Of a stretch of DNA of 36,274 bases, positions 7,834 through 15,421 are shown in pieces. The translations under genes were made by a program, and so were the position numbers. Numbering within the stretch: position 1 is the stretch's first letter; the number at the start of each line of letters is the position of its first letter. The notes under the pieces are model-generated. The model ran no database searches and was not told the origin of the DNA. It was given only the letters and a program-made list of their open reading frames with translations. Source of the stretch: Sulfurimonas sp. (GTDB lineage Bacteria; Campylobacterota; Campylobacteria; Campylobacterales; Sulfurimonadaceae); contig JALUKS010000199.1 of assembly GCA_027056465.1 (NCBI GenBank), positions 12,071-48,344 on the forward strand, read 5' to 3'.

Positions 7834-8793
7834 TTAGTACTTTAAGCCAACTTTTTTCAAAGCTTTGTTGATGTTTCTTATCTGCATATTTTTATCTCTA
7901 CACCACTGAGGTGCTAGGAGTGCATCATCATCCAAACCAGCAGTTATACGTTGGACATGGATATGTTTAGGTTTCATCTCTAAGGACTTTACAAGTACTT
8001 CCAAGTAACTCTCTTCACTTATGGGTATAAACTCACCACGCATAAACTCATTTGCTAATGCTGTACGTTTGACTACATAGAGAGGATGGTACTTCACAGA
8101 GTCAATTCCCCACTCATATGCAGCACGAGAGGTCGCAAGCATCATCTCTTGAGTCTCATCATAGAGACCAAAGATAAGATGTCCACAGACATTGACTCCC
8201 GCTTTTTTTGACTTTATGATCCACTCTTTGACATTGGCACTATCATGACCACGGTTAATCTTTTCTAACGTCTCATCGTACACAGACTGTATACCAAACT
8301 CAAGCCAAATCTCTGACTCTTTTGCAAGCTCTGCTAGATACTCTAAAGTCTCTTCAGTAATACTATCTGAACGTGTACCGATGCTAAGTCCTACTACATT
8401 AGGAAAGGAGAGTGCTTTTTCATAAAGAGCTTTGAGTGTTGCAAAGGGTGCATAGGTATTTGTAAAAGATTGAAAATAGACTATAAATTTCTCAGCTCCA
8501 TACTCTTTAGCTTGGCGTTTAGAGATAGCCTCAAACTGCTGTTCAAGCTGGAGAAGTTGTTTCTCTAAAAAAGGGTTCTCTTCTGAGTCGAGATTTAAGT
8601 GAAAACCTTTTAGCTCTTTTATCTCGTCAGTACTGGCAGAAAAAGAGTCATTTTCACAAAAGGTACAACCACCTTTTGCGACTGTTCCATCTATATTTGG
8701 GCAGGTAAAGCCAGAGATATTTATGCCAACTTTATAGACCTTGCACCCAAACTTCTCTTTGAGGTAACCACCGTATGTGTATATCTGTTCCAT
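7834..8793 (-). CDS. YhcC-family (TIGR01212) radical SAM protein
   Basis: This is a radical S-adenosylmethionine protein of the YhcC/TIGR01212 family; the substrate of the family is not established to my knowledge. The [4Fe-4S] cysteines are Cys31, Cys43 and Cys46 in TCPNIDGTVAKGGCTFC. This is a C-x11-C-x2-C spacing, not the classical C-x3-C-x2-C, and it is typical of this family. NTYAP, GTRSDSI and LEFGIQSVYDETLEKINRGH are further family signatures of the Elp3-like barrel. At 319 aa it is complete. Its ATG overlaps the purF stop (TAATG), so it is translated from the purF message. That links it to purine supply or reflects simple co-transcription. Confidence 0.85.
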   Translation of the reverse strand: MEQIYTYGGYLKEKFGCKVYKVGINISGFTCPNIDGTVAKGGCTFCENDSFSASTDEIKELKGFHLNLDSEENPFLEKQLLQLEQQFEAISKRQAKEYGAEKFIVYFQSFTNTYAPFATLKALYEKALSFPNVVGLSIGTRSDSITEETLEYLAELAKESEIWLEFGIQSVYDETLEKINRGHDSANVKEWIIKSKKAGVNVCGHLIFGLYDETQEMMLATSRAAYEWGIDSVKYHPLYVVKRTALANEFMRGEFIPISEESYLEVLVKSLEMKPKHIHVQRITAGLDDDALLAPQWCRDKNMQIRNINKALKKVGLKY

Positions 8794-10157
8794 TAAACGA
8801 TATACTTACCTGTAAAACAAGCAGTACAGTATTTATCTTCATCTGCTGTAGATTTTACACTTCTAAGGAGTGCAGCCTCATCTAAGTAAGCAAGTGAATC
8901 AGCTTCGATATAGTCACAAATCTCTTGATTAGACATCTTAGACGCGATAAGACTCTCTTTGTCTGGTGTATCTACACCATAAAAACATGGGTCAGTTGTA
9001 GGAGGAGAAGAGACACGCATATGTACTTCGCTAGCTCCTGCCTCTTTGAGCATACGGATGATACGGCGAGAAGTAGTTCCACGAACGATAGAGTCATCTA
9101 CGACGATAACTTTTTTGCCTTTAATAATGTCCGTCATAGGAGAGAGTTTCATCTTCACTTTGAGGTCACGCATCTCTTGTGTCGGCTCGATGAAAGTACG
9201 TCCGATGTAGTGGTTTCTCATAATCCCCATCTCATAAGGAATGCCACTCTCTTGTGCATACCCAATAGCAGCAGGAACACCACCATCAGGAACAGGGATA
9301 ACCATATCTGCTTCTATAGGATTGATTTTAGCAAGCTCTTTTCCCATATCTTTTCGCGTTTGATAGACAGACTGCCCAAATACATTGGAATCAGGTCGTG
9401 CAAAGTAAACATACTCAAAGATACAGTGCTTAGGAGTAACAGACTCTAAAACTTGCATACTGATAGGCTCTTTTCCCTCTTCAAATATAAGAAGTTCCCC
9501 TGGTTTCACATCACGAATAAAAGTAGCACCCACAAGATCAAATGCACAAGTCTCACTCGCAACGATATAACCACCATTAGGAAGTTTTCCAAGACTTAAA
9601 GGGCGAAAACCAAATCTATCTCGCATAGCAAACATCTTTGAACGGCTTAAAAATACTAAAGAAAAAGCACCCTCAATTCTCTGAACTGCATCGATAATTC
9701 TCTCTAAAAGTTTATCTTTAGAACTTTTAGCGATAAGGTGAATAAGATTTTCAGTATCCATAAATGTCTGAAAAATCGCACCTTTTTCAATGAGCTTGTT
9801 ACGGACTTCATCAGCGTTTGTGAGATTACCATTGTGAACAATAGCCATCTCACCGAGGTCATAACGAGCAAACACTGGTTGTGCATCGAGAATAGAGTCA
9901 TCCCCAGCAGTTGAGTAACGAGTATGCCCAACAGCAGAAGAGCCACTCAATGTAGAGAGTTTCTTTTCATTAAACACTCTCATAACTAAACCACGATCTT
10001 TAATAGTATGCAGTTTCTTTCCATCAGAAGAGCTAATTCCAGCAGCTTCTTGACCACGGTGTTGTAGTGCATGGAGAGAGAAGTAAGCTAATTTAGAAGC
10101 CTCTTCGTGACCAAATATCCCAACAACAGCACACTTTTCATTTATATCTTCGCGCAA
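8793..10157 (-). CDS. purF: Amidophosphoribosyltransferase (PurF)
   Basis: PurF catalyses the committed step of purine synthesis, transferring the glutamine amide nitrogen to PRPP. A short propeptide (MREDINEK) precedes Cys9, the N-terminal nucleophile exposed by self-processing. The glutaminase domain shows HALQHRGQEAAGI and GHTRYSTAG. The phosphoribosyltransferase domain has the PRPP loop VIVVDDSIVRGTTSRR. Cysteines in CIFEYVYFARPDS, DPCFYG and YCTACFTGKY match the four [4Fe-4S] ligands of the Bacillus-type enzyme, so this one probably has a cluster and is oxygen-sensitive. The start is TTG with AAGGA 6 nt upstream. An ATG lies nearer the AAGGA in another frame but meets a stop after six codons. 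It overlaps yhcC by one base. Confidence 0.96.
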   Translation of the reverse strand: MREDINEKCAVVGIFGHEEASKLAYFSLHALQHRGQEAAGISSSDGKKLHTIKDRGLVMRVFNEKKLSTLSGSSAVGHTRYSTAGDDSILDAQPVFARYDLGEMAIVHNGNLTNADEVRNKLIEKGAIFQTFMDTENLIHLIAKSSKDKLLERIIDAVQRIEGAFSLVFLSRSKMFAMRDRFGFRPLSLGKLPNGGYIVASETCAFDLVGATFIRDVKPGELLIFEEGKEPISMQVLESVTPKHCIFEYVYFARPDSNVFGQSVYQTRKDMGKELAKINPIEADMVIPVPDGGVPAAIGYAQESGIPYEMGIMRNHYIGRTFIEPTQEMRDLKVKMKLSPMTDIIKGKKVIVVDDSIVRGTTSRRIIRMLKEAGASEVHMRVSSPPTTDPCFYGVDTPDKESLIASKMSNQEICDYIEADSLAYLDEAALLRSVKSTADEDKYCTACFTGKYIV

Positions 10158-10182
10158 ATCATATCCTTAGAGTTAATGTGCA

Positions 10183-10188
10183 ATTATA
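10183..10188 (-). promoter_or_regulatory. Candidate -10 box for the purF-yhcC operon
   Basis: TATAAT on the minus strand lies 25 nt before the purF TTG, in the 125-bp divergent spacer shared with the J-domain gene. No PurR-like operator could be recognised. Confidence 0.4.
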
Positions 10189-10282
10189 CTCTAAATTTCT
10201 ATAAATAAAATGAAAGAGTATAAAAATATAGTGGAACATTATTTGCTTTAAATCTAAAAAAATATCTCGAAAAGGGTAATGA

Positions 10283-11083
10283 ATGGATATAGTTCTTCGT
10301 AATAATCTTATTTTAATTACAACTGGATTTGAGACTTTAAATACGGACTGGATGAAAAAATTTTTAAATCATCACTCAAGAGGTATGCTTTTCTTGCCCA
10401 AAGCAGTACTTGTCTTCCGTAATGAAACACTCCGAGAGGTTCGAGAAGAGTTTTTATACCAACTCAGTGAACACCATGCAAAAATACATGATTTTAATCA
10501 TAAATTTTTTCTGCGTTCTATGCTAAAATTTGGTACACAGCCTATAAAGATAGAACTAAGTAAACTAGAAGAGCCAGAAATTGTTCAGGTAAATCTCTAT
10601 GCTTATGATAAAGATACTGTACTCATATCACTAAAAAGTCCAAACTCTTGGGTTCTTAACTATATGCGTTCACAACTTGAAGTCTATGTGGAACGCGGTA
10701 CAGATGCTTCTTTAGTCATAGATGTTTCAGATATGAAAGCAAAGTCAAGGTTAGAGAGAGCCTTGAACAAACGCCATATCCTGCACTATGAGATTCAATA
10801 TACCTACGATAACCACTTTATGTCTAAGCTTTACAGTGACTTTGCAAACTTTAGTTTTGGAGATTTATGTAAACAAGAGACAGATGATAACATAATGTTC
10901 TATACAGTTTTAGAGTGTCCAATAGGTGCAAGCCAAGATGCTCTGAAACGCTCTTACAAAAAACTTACTAAAGTTTACCATCCAGATAAAATTATCCACG
11001 AAGTACCTCATATGGTTGCACACTATACTCAGAAATTTCAACTCCTTCAAGAGGCATATACTGCACTCAAAGTAGTAAGCTAA
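10283..11083 (+). CDS. J-domain (DnaJ-like) protein with C-terminal J domain
   Basis: This protein presumably recruits and stimulates an Hsp70 (DnaK) partner. The J domain is at the extreme C-terminus, about residues 205-265, with the HPD motif at 233-235 (VYHPDK) and helix II basic residues LKRSYKKLTK. The first 200 residues have no motif I recognise, contain several short beta-type stretches and no signal peptide. Gly/Phe and zinc-finger regions of true DnaJ are absent, so this is a class III J protein whose N-terminal part would define a specific client. AAAAGGG precedes the ATG. It is convergent with the nuclease-like gene, with stop codons 4 bp apart. Confidence 0.85.
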   Translation: MDIVLRNNLILITTGFETLNTDWMKKFLNHHSRGMLFLPKAVLVFRNETLREVREEFLYQLSEHHAKIHDFNHKFFLRSMLKFGTQPIKIELSKLEEPEIVQVNLYAYDKDTVLISLKSPNSWVLNYMRSQLEVYVERGTDASLVIDVSDMKAKSRLERALNKRHILHYEIQYTYDNHFMSKLYSDFANFSFGDLCKQETDDNIMFYTVLECPIGASQDALKRSYKKLTKVYHPDKIIHEVPHMVAHYTQKFQLLQEAYTALKVVS

Positions 11084-11087
11084 CTCT

Positions 11088-12038
11088 TTAGTTGATGAAG
11101 TTTTCAATAAGCTCTTCTTTAGAGCTATTTTTGAGTAATGCCTCAAAATCATCAGCACTATAAAGTGCTAGTGATGCACCTTGCATCTGCTCAAGCTCTT
11201 TAGAAAAACCACGTTTTGAGAAAAAGACAATCTGAGTCGGCTCTATCTTTAGCTTTTCACACTTTTCTACAAGCTTATGTAACTCTTTTTTATTAATCTT
11301 GTGATTTTTCCATTTACATTCGCCTATATAGATTTTTTCAGTATCGGTTATTGTAAGTATATCTATCTCTAAATTTGCATCCCAGTAACTTCCTGAACTT
11401 ATAATTTGTGAGTCTCGAAGATTGTAGTTGAGGAGAAGTTCACTAAGCTCTTCAAAGATGAGACTGACATAACTATGTTTGAGTTCTTCTATCCTTTCAA
11501 AGAGTGGTGCATAGTTTTTTGCTTGAATGTTTTTTATCTGAGGGGCTATAAAGTAGAACCAAAAACGGACAAAGGGATGAGTAAAGAGTACTTTATGCGA
11601 TATGCGATGTCTCGCATCTCTTCGTTTAAGCTTCGCGTTTGGATTTTTTGCTCGAGGGTCTTGCTCTCTTGAGTACTCTAGTTGAATAACTCCTTTTGCT
11701 TGTAAAAAATTAAGAGCTCCCCCTCCATTACCATTGTTTAATCCTGCACGCTTAAATGCAGAGAAAATTCTTCTATCACCTACTGCTAATGCTTGAAGAA
11801 GACGCCTATTCTCCCCAGAGTTATCTGTAAGTTCTTGAATATTTGTATATAAAATATCGAAATTCTCTAAGATAAGTTTTTCAATGAGTTCTGATATTGG
11901 TCTGCTAGTATCTACATCCCAACCAAGCCCACCAAAAATACTAAAGTATGATATTTGTCTCTCCATATCATCAGGATAGTTGCGAAAATAAAAAGAGCGA
12001 AACTGCTCAAGAAGTTTAGAGTTTTTCATAAGGAGCAT
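11088..12038 (-). CDS. DUF234-type protein with PD-(D/E)XK nuclease-like C-terminus, no ATPase domain
   Basis: This 316-aa protein has a winged-helix-like middle and a C-terminal domain of the DUF234 kind. In archaeal-type ATPases that domain normally sits behind a P-loop ATPase. Here no Walker motif is present. The C-terminal part has EIDILTITDTEKIYIGECKWK, with Asp226, Glu240 and Lys242 in the D-x(n)-E-x-K arrangement of PD-(D/E)XK nucleases, preceded by FEELSELLL. A DNA-cleaving or DNA-binding role is inferred, not shown. The start ATG has no clear ribosome binding site, and an ATG three codons later is possible. The gene lies 26 bp behind the Y-family polymerase gene on the same strand and is likely co-transcribed with it. 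Confidence 0.7.
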   Translation of the reverse strand: MLLMKNSKLLEQFRSFYFRNYPDDMERQISYFSIFGGLGWDVDTSRPISELIEKLILENFDILYTNIQELTDNSGENRRLLQALAVGDRRIFSAFKRAGLNNGNGGGALNFLQAKGVIQLEYSREQDPRAKNPNAKLKRRDARHRISHKVLFTHPFVRFWFYFIAPQIKNIQAKNYAPLFERIEELKHSYVSLIFEELSELLLNYNLRDSQIISSGSYWDANLEIDILTITDTEKIYIGECKWKNHKINKKELHKLVEKCEKLKIEPTQIVFFSKRGFSKELEQMQGASLALYSADDFEALLKNSSKEELIENFIN

Positions 12039-12064
12039 TGTAGCATATTATCTTCAATGTGACA

Positions 12065-13333
12065 CTACATCTCACTTGCCCACTTCACTGCATCAATACC
12101 ATACTTTTCACGAAGTTCTTGTGTCTTTTCTGTTAGTAAACGCATCTCTTGATCCTCAGCAAAGCCGATGAGTGAAAGCTCTTTTTTAGAGTCTCTAGTA
12201 AAACTAGAACAGTTAATGCTAAGTCGTATGACTTGTAAACGCCGTTGTGTATCGGCTGCAAGAAAGAGTTCTTGGCACAGTGCATTGAATTTCTGTTCTG
12301 TAAAAACTTCAGCAAGAGAGATGTTTTTGTGGCTAGATTGATTGAGCTCATAAGATATACTGAGATGAAATAGAGTAGGAATAACATCAAGTTTTAGGAT
12401 AGCAAACGCGAGATGTCGAGCAAGAACACGTACTCTGCGTTTGAGTTCTACTCTATCAAAAAGAGGGTCAAAAGTTCGACTAATGCCTATAGATTTTCTT
12501 CTATGCGTCGTAACGATGGGGGCATCACTCTCTCCATTGACACGGCGATAAAGATCTTTGGCATAAGGACCCCAAGACTCTACGGTTCCACGGCGTTTAC
12601 GAAGATCACCAAGCGTAAAGATTTGAACACCATGAAGTCGTGTTCGCATACTTTTTCCAATACCTGCAAAACTTTCTACTTTTATGGAGTCAACAAAGGC
12701 ATCAAAGTTGTACTTATCTATAATCTTACAACCAAAAGGTTTGGCATAAGTGGTAGCCAGTTTTGCGATATATCTTGTGGGTGCTGCACCTATAGAGACT
12801 GGAAGTTTGAGTTTAGCTTTTATCTCATGGCGAAGAGTATCCATAAATGCAGGGAGAGACTCCTCACTAACCCAACCACTTAAATCCCCATAAAATTCAT
12901 CAATACTTGCCTGTTCTACTAAAGGAATCCTTTCACATAAAAACTCATGAAGTTGGTGTGAGAGTTCTTGATAAAGTGACATGTTTGGTGCTTTTATAAT
13001 GAGATGAGGACAGAGTTGCAGAGCCTCTCGAATAGTCATTGCAGTTTTTATCCCAAAACTTCGTGCCTCATAACTAGAAGTCGTAAGTATCCCTCGTATC
13101 TTACCATCTGCATCTTTAAAGCCATCAATATCATCTTTTGCCTCATAAGCCTTATAAAAAGTAGGTACAAAACTTCCAGAGTTTTCAAAGTTGACAGTTT
13201 GGTTCTTTGCACTAGCATCAAATATCTTCGTATCACTTCTCCCTCCTATTGCCACTGGCAGGTGTTCAAGTGATGGTTCTTTGATGCGAGCAGCACTTAC
13301 AAAAAAGCAATCAATATCAATGTGAATTTTCAA
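12065..13333 (-). CDS. dinB: Y-family DNA polymerase (DinB/Pol IV-like) with an insertion
   Basis: This is a translesion DNA polymerase. Numbered from the longer ORF, motif I is KIHIDIDCFFVSAAR with metal ligands Asp11 and Asp13, and the catalytic SIDE is at 148-151, followed by FYGDL where DinB usually has AYLD. SIGAAPTRYIAKLATTYAKP and the helix-hairpin-helix FAGIGKSMRTRLHGV follow, then a little-finger domain. Between PVAIGG and TTSSYEARSFGI there are about 50 residues where most DinB proteins have 8-10, an insertion in the fingers/palm region. The track starts at an ATG with no ribosome binding site. I prefer TTG at 13333, which has GGGAG 8 nt upstream and gives the family-typical beginning MKIHIDID. 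A DUF234 nuclease-like gene follows 26 bp later. Confidence 0.85.
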   Translation of the reverse strand: MKIHIDIDCFFVSAARIKEPSLEHLPVAIGGRSDTKIFDASAKNQTVNFENSGSFVPTFYKAYEAKDDIDGFKDADGKIRGILTTSSYEARSFGIKTAMTIREALQLCPHLIIKAPNMSLYQELSHQLHEFLCERIPLVEQASIDEFYGDLSGWVSEESLPAFMDTLRHEIKAKLKLPVSIGAAPTRYIAKLATTYAKPFGCKIIDKYNFDAFVDSIKVESFAGIGKSMRTRLHGVQIFTLGDLRKRRGTVESWGPYAKDLYRRVNGESDAPIVTTHRRKSIGISRTFDPLFDRVELKRRVRVLARHLAFAILKLDVIPTLFHLSISYELNQSSHKNISLAEVFTEQKFNALCQELFLAADTQRRLQVIRLSINCSSFTRDSKKELSLIGFAEDQEMRLLTEKTQELREKYGIDAVKWASEM

Positions 13334-13377
13334 TCTATCTACTCCCATAACTAAAATGCCATTGTAGTATAAAAAAT

Positions 13378-13395
13378 GATAATGAGAATATTATA
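13378..13395 (-). promoter_or_regulatory. dinB -10 box overlapping a Fur-box-like sequence
   Basis: The + strand reads GATAAT GAGAAT ATTATA, three hexamers close to the Fur repeat GATAAT, and the last hexamer read on the minus strand is a TATAAT -10 for dinB. The site is AT-rich and could occur by chance, so regulation by Fur is only a possibility. Confidence 0.3.
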
Positions 13396-13412
13396 TGGCA
13401 GAGTGACATATT

Positions 13413-14321
13413 TTAGAGGAATTTCAAGAGATAGACCCCTAAAAAGATAACGATTAAAAAAAGAAGAGAGGATATAAATACAAAGGCTGTTACAACTTTT
13501 GGGGTACACTCATAGAGTGAAGCAAGGTTTACATTTGCAACAGCTAGAGGCATAAGAAGTTCTATGAAAAGTATGCCTTTTATCATAGGCTCTAGTGTAA
13601 CAAAGCTAAGAACACCAAAGGTAATAGCTGGTAAGAAAATAAATTTAGAGCTTATGACCCAAAGAAGAAGTTTTTTATTAAGAGTTTTTATCTCTGTTCC
13701 ATAGAGATAGATACCAAATAAAAAGAGCTGCATGGTCATAGAAGCATAGGCTCCCATCATAAGCATATTCATAATAGATGAGTGGATAGGGACTCGGTAA
13801 AGACTAAGCAATATTGCGATGATAGCCGCCCAAAGGATAGGAAGTTTAAAAATATTTCGCAGTGAAGAGCGAGTATCGTAACTCCCACGAGAGTAGAAGA
13901 AAACGCCAATAGTGTATACAACAAAAACATTCACAAGGTTTATAATAGTAGTGTAGGGAATAGACTCCTCACCAAAAATAGCGATATTTATAGGAATACC
14001 AAGGTTACCAGTATTGCCTATAATAGAAGCTACCATAGCGATAGAGTACTCTTTTTTGTTCTCAAAAAGGTATTTTGCTACAAAGGCAGAGAGACAAAGT
14101 AAGAGCAATACTATAAGAAGGTAGAGAGAGGGTGCAAAGAAAAGAGAAGTATCTATAGGTCGCAGCAGTAAACCCCAAAAAGTAAGAAAGACTTGAAGGA
14201 AATAGACATTGATAAGTGTGATAGTTTTGTCATCTATCTGCTCTTTGAAGACTCTTTTAGCTATGTAACCCATCACTATGAAAAGATAAATACTTAATAT
14301 GCTGATTATAATTGAATTCAT
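13413..14321 (-). CDS. AEC-family transporter (auxin efflux carrier-like permease)
   Basis: This is an integral membrane transporter of the AEC family, whose bacterial members move small organic acids such as malate. The substrate here is unknown. The 302-aa chain is almost entirely hydrophobic, with about ten membrane segments in two halves of five. The family marks NTGNLGIPI (first half) and the matching LLMPLAVANVNLASLY in the second half, with helix breaks in both, are visible. The start is at the first residues of helix 1, so it cannot be much later. No ribosome binding site precedes the ATG. The divergent thioredoxin gene begins only 24 bp away, so both promoters must share that gap. 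The dinB gene lies downstream on the same strand. Confidence 0.88.
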   Translation of the reverse strand: MNSIIISILSIYLFIVMGYIAKRVFKEQIDDKTITLINVYFLQVFLTFWGLLLRPIDTSLFFAPSLYLLIVLLLLCLSAFVAKYLFENKKEYSIAMVASIIGNTGNLGIPINIAIFGEESIPYTTIINLVNVFVVYTIGVFFYSRGSYDTRSSLRNIFKLPILWAAIIAILLSLYRVPIHSSIMNMLMMGAYASMTMQLFLFGIYLYGTEIKTLNKKLLLWVISSKFIFLPAITFGVLSFVTLEPMIKGILFIELLMPLAVANVNLASLYECTPKVVTAFVFISSLLFLIVIFLGVYLLKFL

Positions 14322-14345
14322 AGTGTAATTTTACTATAATAATGT
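14322..14345. promoter_or_regulatory. 24-bp divergent promoter, starts leaderless or nearly so
   Basis: The gap contains TATAAT on the + strand (14335-14340), ending 5 nt before the thioredoxin ATG. On the minus strand it contains TATAGT (14338-14333) and TAAAAT (14333-14328), ending 11 and 6 nt before the transporter ATG. Neither start has a ribosome binding site. Transcription starting 6-7 nt past these boxes would give messages with 0-5 nt leaders. Confidence 0.45.
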
Positions 14346-14666
14346 ATGCAAACAATAGAAAATATAAATAAAACGATAAAAGAAAATCAAGCAGTGATGG
14401 TTTACTTCTCTGCTCCGACATGCAGTGTCTGCCATGCCCTTAAACCAAAACTTCTCCAAGAGTTAGAGAAAAACTTTCATGAATTCAAGGTAGAGAGTGT
14501 TGATATATCAGTAGATGAGGATATAGCTCCACACTTTAGTGTTTATGCCATTCCTACAGTACTTATCTTTTTGGCTGGACAGGAGTTTGTTCGTAAGTCT
14601 CGCCATATGTCCGTAAATGAAGTTATAGAAGAGATACGACGTCCTTATGAGATTATGATTTCATAA
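14346..14666 (+). CDS. Thioredoxin-family protein with a CSVC active site
   Basis: This is a 106-aa single-domain thioredoxin fold protein, cytoplasmic as it has no signal peptide. The redox motif is Cys26-Ser-Val-Cys29 in YFSAPTCSVCHALKP, in place of CGPC. The cis-proline region is YAIPTVLIF (about residues 70-78). The unusual dipeptide between the cysteines should change the redox potential, and a specific partner is likely. Its 3' end overlaps the convergent methyltransferase gene by 14 bp. The ATG follows a TATAAT by only 5 nt and has no ribosome binding site, so the message may be leaderless. Confidence 0.88.
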   Translation: MQTIENINKTIKENQAVMVYFSAPTCSVCHALKPKLLQELEKNFHEFKVESVDISVDEDIAPHFSVYAIPTVLIFLAGQEFVRKSRHMSVNEVIEEIRRPYEIMIS

Positions 14667-15405
14667 ACGCGACAAGTGAAGCTGTTACTGCAACATTAAG
14701 AGACTCAACACCTCTTTGCATTGGTATAGATATGGAGTCATTACAAAGTTCTTCTACCTCTGGACTTACCCCATCGCTCTCATTTCCTAAAACAAATATA
14801 CTTTTTTGAGTTGTGCTTACATTATATACATTATTTTTAGCATGAGAGGAGAGGGAATAAATCTTTGTCTCTTCAAGGGTTGGTAAGATATCTTCAAGTG
14901 CATTGCAGAAGTAAATAGGAAGTTTGAAAAGTGTCCCTGCACTTGCTTTTATCACTAAAGGAGAGATTTTGGCAGAGTTTTTTTTAGGGAGGATGATACC
15001 ATCTACATTTCCAGCAGCACAGCTTCTTATAATCATACCAAGGTTTTGTGGATTTTGGATGCCATCTAGTGCTATGAGTCGAAACGCCGACATACTCTGA
15101 ATCTCTTTTGCATTTTTATAGCTTTTTGCCATAATGTCTATAGCTACACCTTGATCTTGCTTAGCATTTTTACTAATGCGAGAGAGAGAATTTTTCTCAT
15201 GATATGTTATCTCTACTTTACGACTTTTAGCTAGAGAGAGTATACTCTTGATCGCTCCATCTGTTTTATTTGAAGATGCCATGTGGAGTTTATGTACCTC
15301 TACATTTTCATCTTGCAATACCTCTATGACAACATTACGCCCATAAAGTGTGATTATTTTTTCAAAAAATGCTTTTTTGTCTTTGTACTCTTGTGAATCT
15401 TGCAT
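14653..15405 (-). CDS. TrmH/SpoU-family RNA 2'-O-methyltransferase, RlmB-like
   Basis: This is a SPOUT-class methyltransferase expected to methylate a ribose 2'-OH of rRNA or tRNA. The three family motifs are present: LDGIQNPQNLGMIIRSCAA, FVLGNESDGVSP and ISIPMQRGVESLNVAVTASL, which together form the trefoil knot that binds S-adenosylmethionine. An N-terminal domain of about 90 residues (YGRNVVIEVLQ...) resembles the L30e-like substrate-binding domain of RlmB, so 23S rRNA is the likeliest target, but RlmB, TrmH and other subfamilies cannot be separated by eye. AAAGG precedes the start. It lies 16 bp behind yaaA and is probably co-transcribed. Its 3' end overlaps the thioredoxin gene tail to tail by 14 bp. 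Confidence 0.9.
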   Translation of the reverse strand: MQDSQEYKDKKAFFEKIITLYGRNVVIEVLQDENVEVHKLHMASSNKTDGAIKSILSLAKSRKVEITYHEKNSLSRISKNAKQDQGVAIDIMAKSYKNAKEIQSMSAFRLIALDGIQNPQNLGMIIRSCAAGNVDGIILPKKNSAKISPLVIKASAGTLFKLPIYFCNALEDILPTLEETKIYSLSSHAKNNVYNVSTTQKSIFVLGNESDGVSPEVEELCNDSISIPMQRGVESLNVAVTASLVAFMKS

Positions 15406-15421
15406 ATATCTAACCTTTATA

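Noticed and set aside
8925-9449. 174-aa plus-strand ORF
   Set aside because: It lies entirely antisense to purF, whose motifs are intact, and has no domain or plausible ribosome binding site.
12413-12883. 156-aa plus-strand ORF
   Set aside because: Antisense to the Y-family polymerase gene, whose catalytic motifs are all in the minus-strand frame.
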